Below, piece after piece: positions 63,271-64,000 of a stretch of DNA of 64,000 bases (the stretch's first letter is position 1; each line of letters begins with the position of its first letter). This stretch comes from Flavobacterium muglaense (GTDB lineage: Bacteria > Bacteroidota > Bacteroidia > Flavobacteriales > Flavobacteriaceae), in NCBI RefSeq assembly GCF_014305155.1, contig NZ_JACRUK010000017.1, positions 1 to 64,000 of the forward strand, written 5' to 3'. The notes beneath the pieces are model-generated. The model was not told the DNA's origin, searched no databases, and saw only the letters and a list, made by a program, of their open reading frames with translations. The translations under genes and the position numbers were made by a program.

Positions 63271-64000
63271 ATGACACTCACACAAAATCGGTTTACAGCT
63301 TTAGATGTCTTTCGTGGTATTACAGTTTGCTTTATGATCATTGTTAATTCACCGGGTAGTTACAATAGTACTTTCGCTCCATTGCTTCATGCGCGATGGA
63401 ACGGATTTACTCCTACAGATTTGGTTTTTCCTTCTTTTTTATTCGCAGTAGGAAATTCAATTAGTTTTGTACTTAAAAAATGGAATAACATACCACAAAG
63501 TATTGTGTTGAGAAAAATAGCAAAGCGAACAATTGTTATTTTTATCATAGGTTTTCTATTAAGTTGGGTTCCCTTTTGTAAGCTTAATGAGGTAAATGAG
63601 TTGGTACTCATTCCGTTTGACCATACCAGAGTTTTTGGCGTGTTGCAACGCATCGCACTCAGTTATGGAATCGCAGCATTACTAATTTATTATTGTACAA
63701 CAAAAACAATAGTTAAAACTGGAGTAGTATTGCTGTTAGCATATTGGTTTTTAATGGCTTATTTTGGAGATGCGCATGATCCTTTTGGACTGCAGACTAA
63801 TTTGGGTTACTTTATTGATAAATGGCTGGTAGGAGATCATCATCTGTATCAAGGCGAAGGAGTAGCATTTGATCCCGAAGGGCTATTAGGTACTTTGCCT
63901 GCTGTTACTAATGTTATTGCGGGCTATTTAACAGGGAAATTTATTCAAGAAAAAAGAAATACCTACGAACTATTATTGAAGATGATGATGGTAGGAAGTT
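63271..64000 (+). CDS. DUF5009/NagX-like membrane acyltransferase (partial)
   Basis: An ATG at 63271 opens a frame that continues through the window end (243 codons visible). It starts MTLTQNRFTALDVFRGITVC, the diagnostic N-terminus of the heparan-alpha-glucosaminide N-acetyltransferase-like/DUF5009 family, followed by several hydrophobic helices and the family motifs RWNGFTPTDLVFPSFLFAVG and FGVLQRIALSYG. In other bacteria NagX genes lie in GlcNAc catabolic loci. It is 51 bp after nagB on the same strand. The C-terminus is beyond the window. Confidence 0.88.
   Translation, partial: MTLTQNRFTALDVFRGITVCFMIIVNSPGSYNSTFAPLLHARWNGFTPTDLVFPSFLFAVGNSISFVLKKWNNIPQSIVLRKIAKRTIVIFIIGFLLSWVPFCKLNEVNELVLIPFDHTRVFGVLQRIALSYGIAALLIYYCTTKTIVKTGVVLLLAYWFLMAYFGDAHDPFGLQTNLGYFIDKWLVGDHHLYQGEGVAFDPEGLLGTLPAVTNVIAGYLTGKFIQEKRNTYELLLKMMMVGS

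Overview
The window reads as chromosomal DNA from a member of the Flavobacteriaceae, very probably Flavobacterium. The DNA is AT-rich, and several genes sit behind exact copies of the Bacteroidetes promoter box TAnnTTTG instead of sigma-70 boxes. Lineage-typical genes are present: SusC/SusD, BamD with a divergent omega subunit and a PorD-type protein, a bacillithiol YtxJ protein, N-acyl-ornithine carbamoyltransferase (ArgF'), long NagB fused to a PIG-L domain, and FabV. I saw no tRNA, rRNA, insertion sequence, prophage or CRISPR array.

Layout. 1-1037: a 5'-nucleotidase C-terminal lipoprotein and a broken gene start at the edge. 1085-7547: a core block with dapA, bamD, an omega-like subunit, coaBC, a DUF4835/PorD protein and recN. 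7639-14400: fabV, a DUF695 protein, a glycosyltransferase, coaE and a two-component system. 14593-24679: mostly minus-strand housekeeping genes (acyl-ACP thioesterase, miaA, potassium channel, exonuclease/GIY-YIG fusion, YggS, hydroxyacyl-CoA dehydrogenase, MocA-type oxidoreductase, Fic protein, smpB), plus pcm on the plus strand. 24681-39705: a mixed region with an M1 peptidase, the aguA-aguB putrescine pair, a PEBP protein with an AraC regulator, clpB, ytxJ and two linked membrane proteins.

39856-51074: an uninterrupted minus-strand biosynthetic cluster in transcription order argA-like GNAT, argG, argC, argD, proA, proB, argF', argB, argE, argH. It can carry glutamate to arginine through acylated intermediates and glutamate to the proline precursor. 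Most of its gaps hold unrelated repeat elements. Upstream (51311-51472) lies a control region with palindromes, an exact TAnnTTTG box, a 28-codon leader ORF carrying two CGG arginine codons, and consecutive RNA hairpins. This is the best candidate here for an undescribed regulatory system.

52874-64000: an amino-sugar utilisation locus. A sugar MFS transporter, a LytTR response regulator and a LytS-type kinase are read leftward. SusC, SusD, NagB-PIG-L and a DUF5009/NagX-like acyltransferase (cut by the window end) are read rightward. A pair of LytTR-type half-sites with the expected 12-bp spacer lies just upstream of the susC promoter, which links the divergent regulator pair to the uptake genes.

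The intergenic DNA is notable. A hairpin-forming dispersed repeat occurs about seven times, always downstream of a gene. There are also two tandem arrays (22567-22924 and 37115-37540) and a pair of GC-rich elements around the argC-argD gap.
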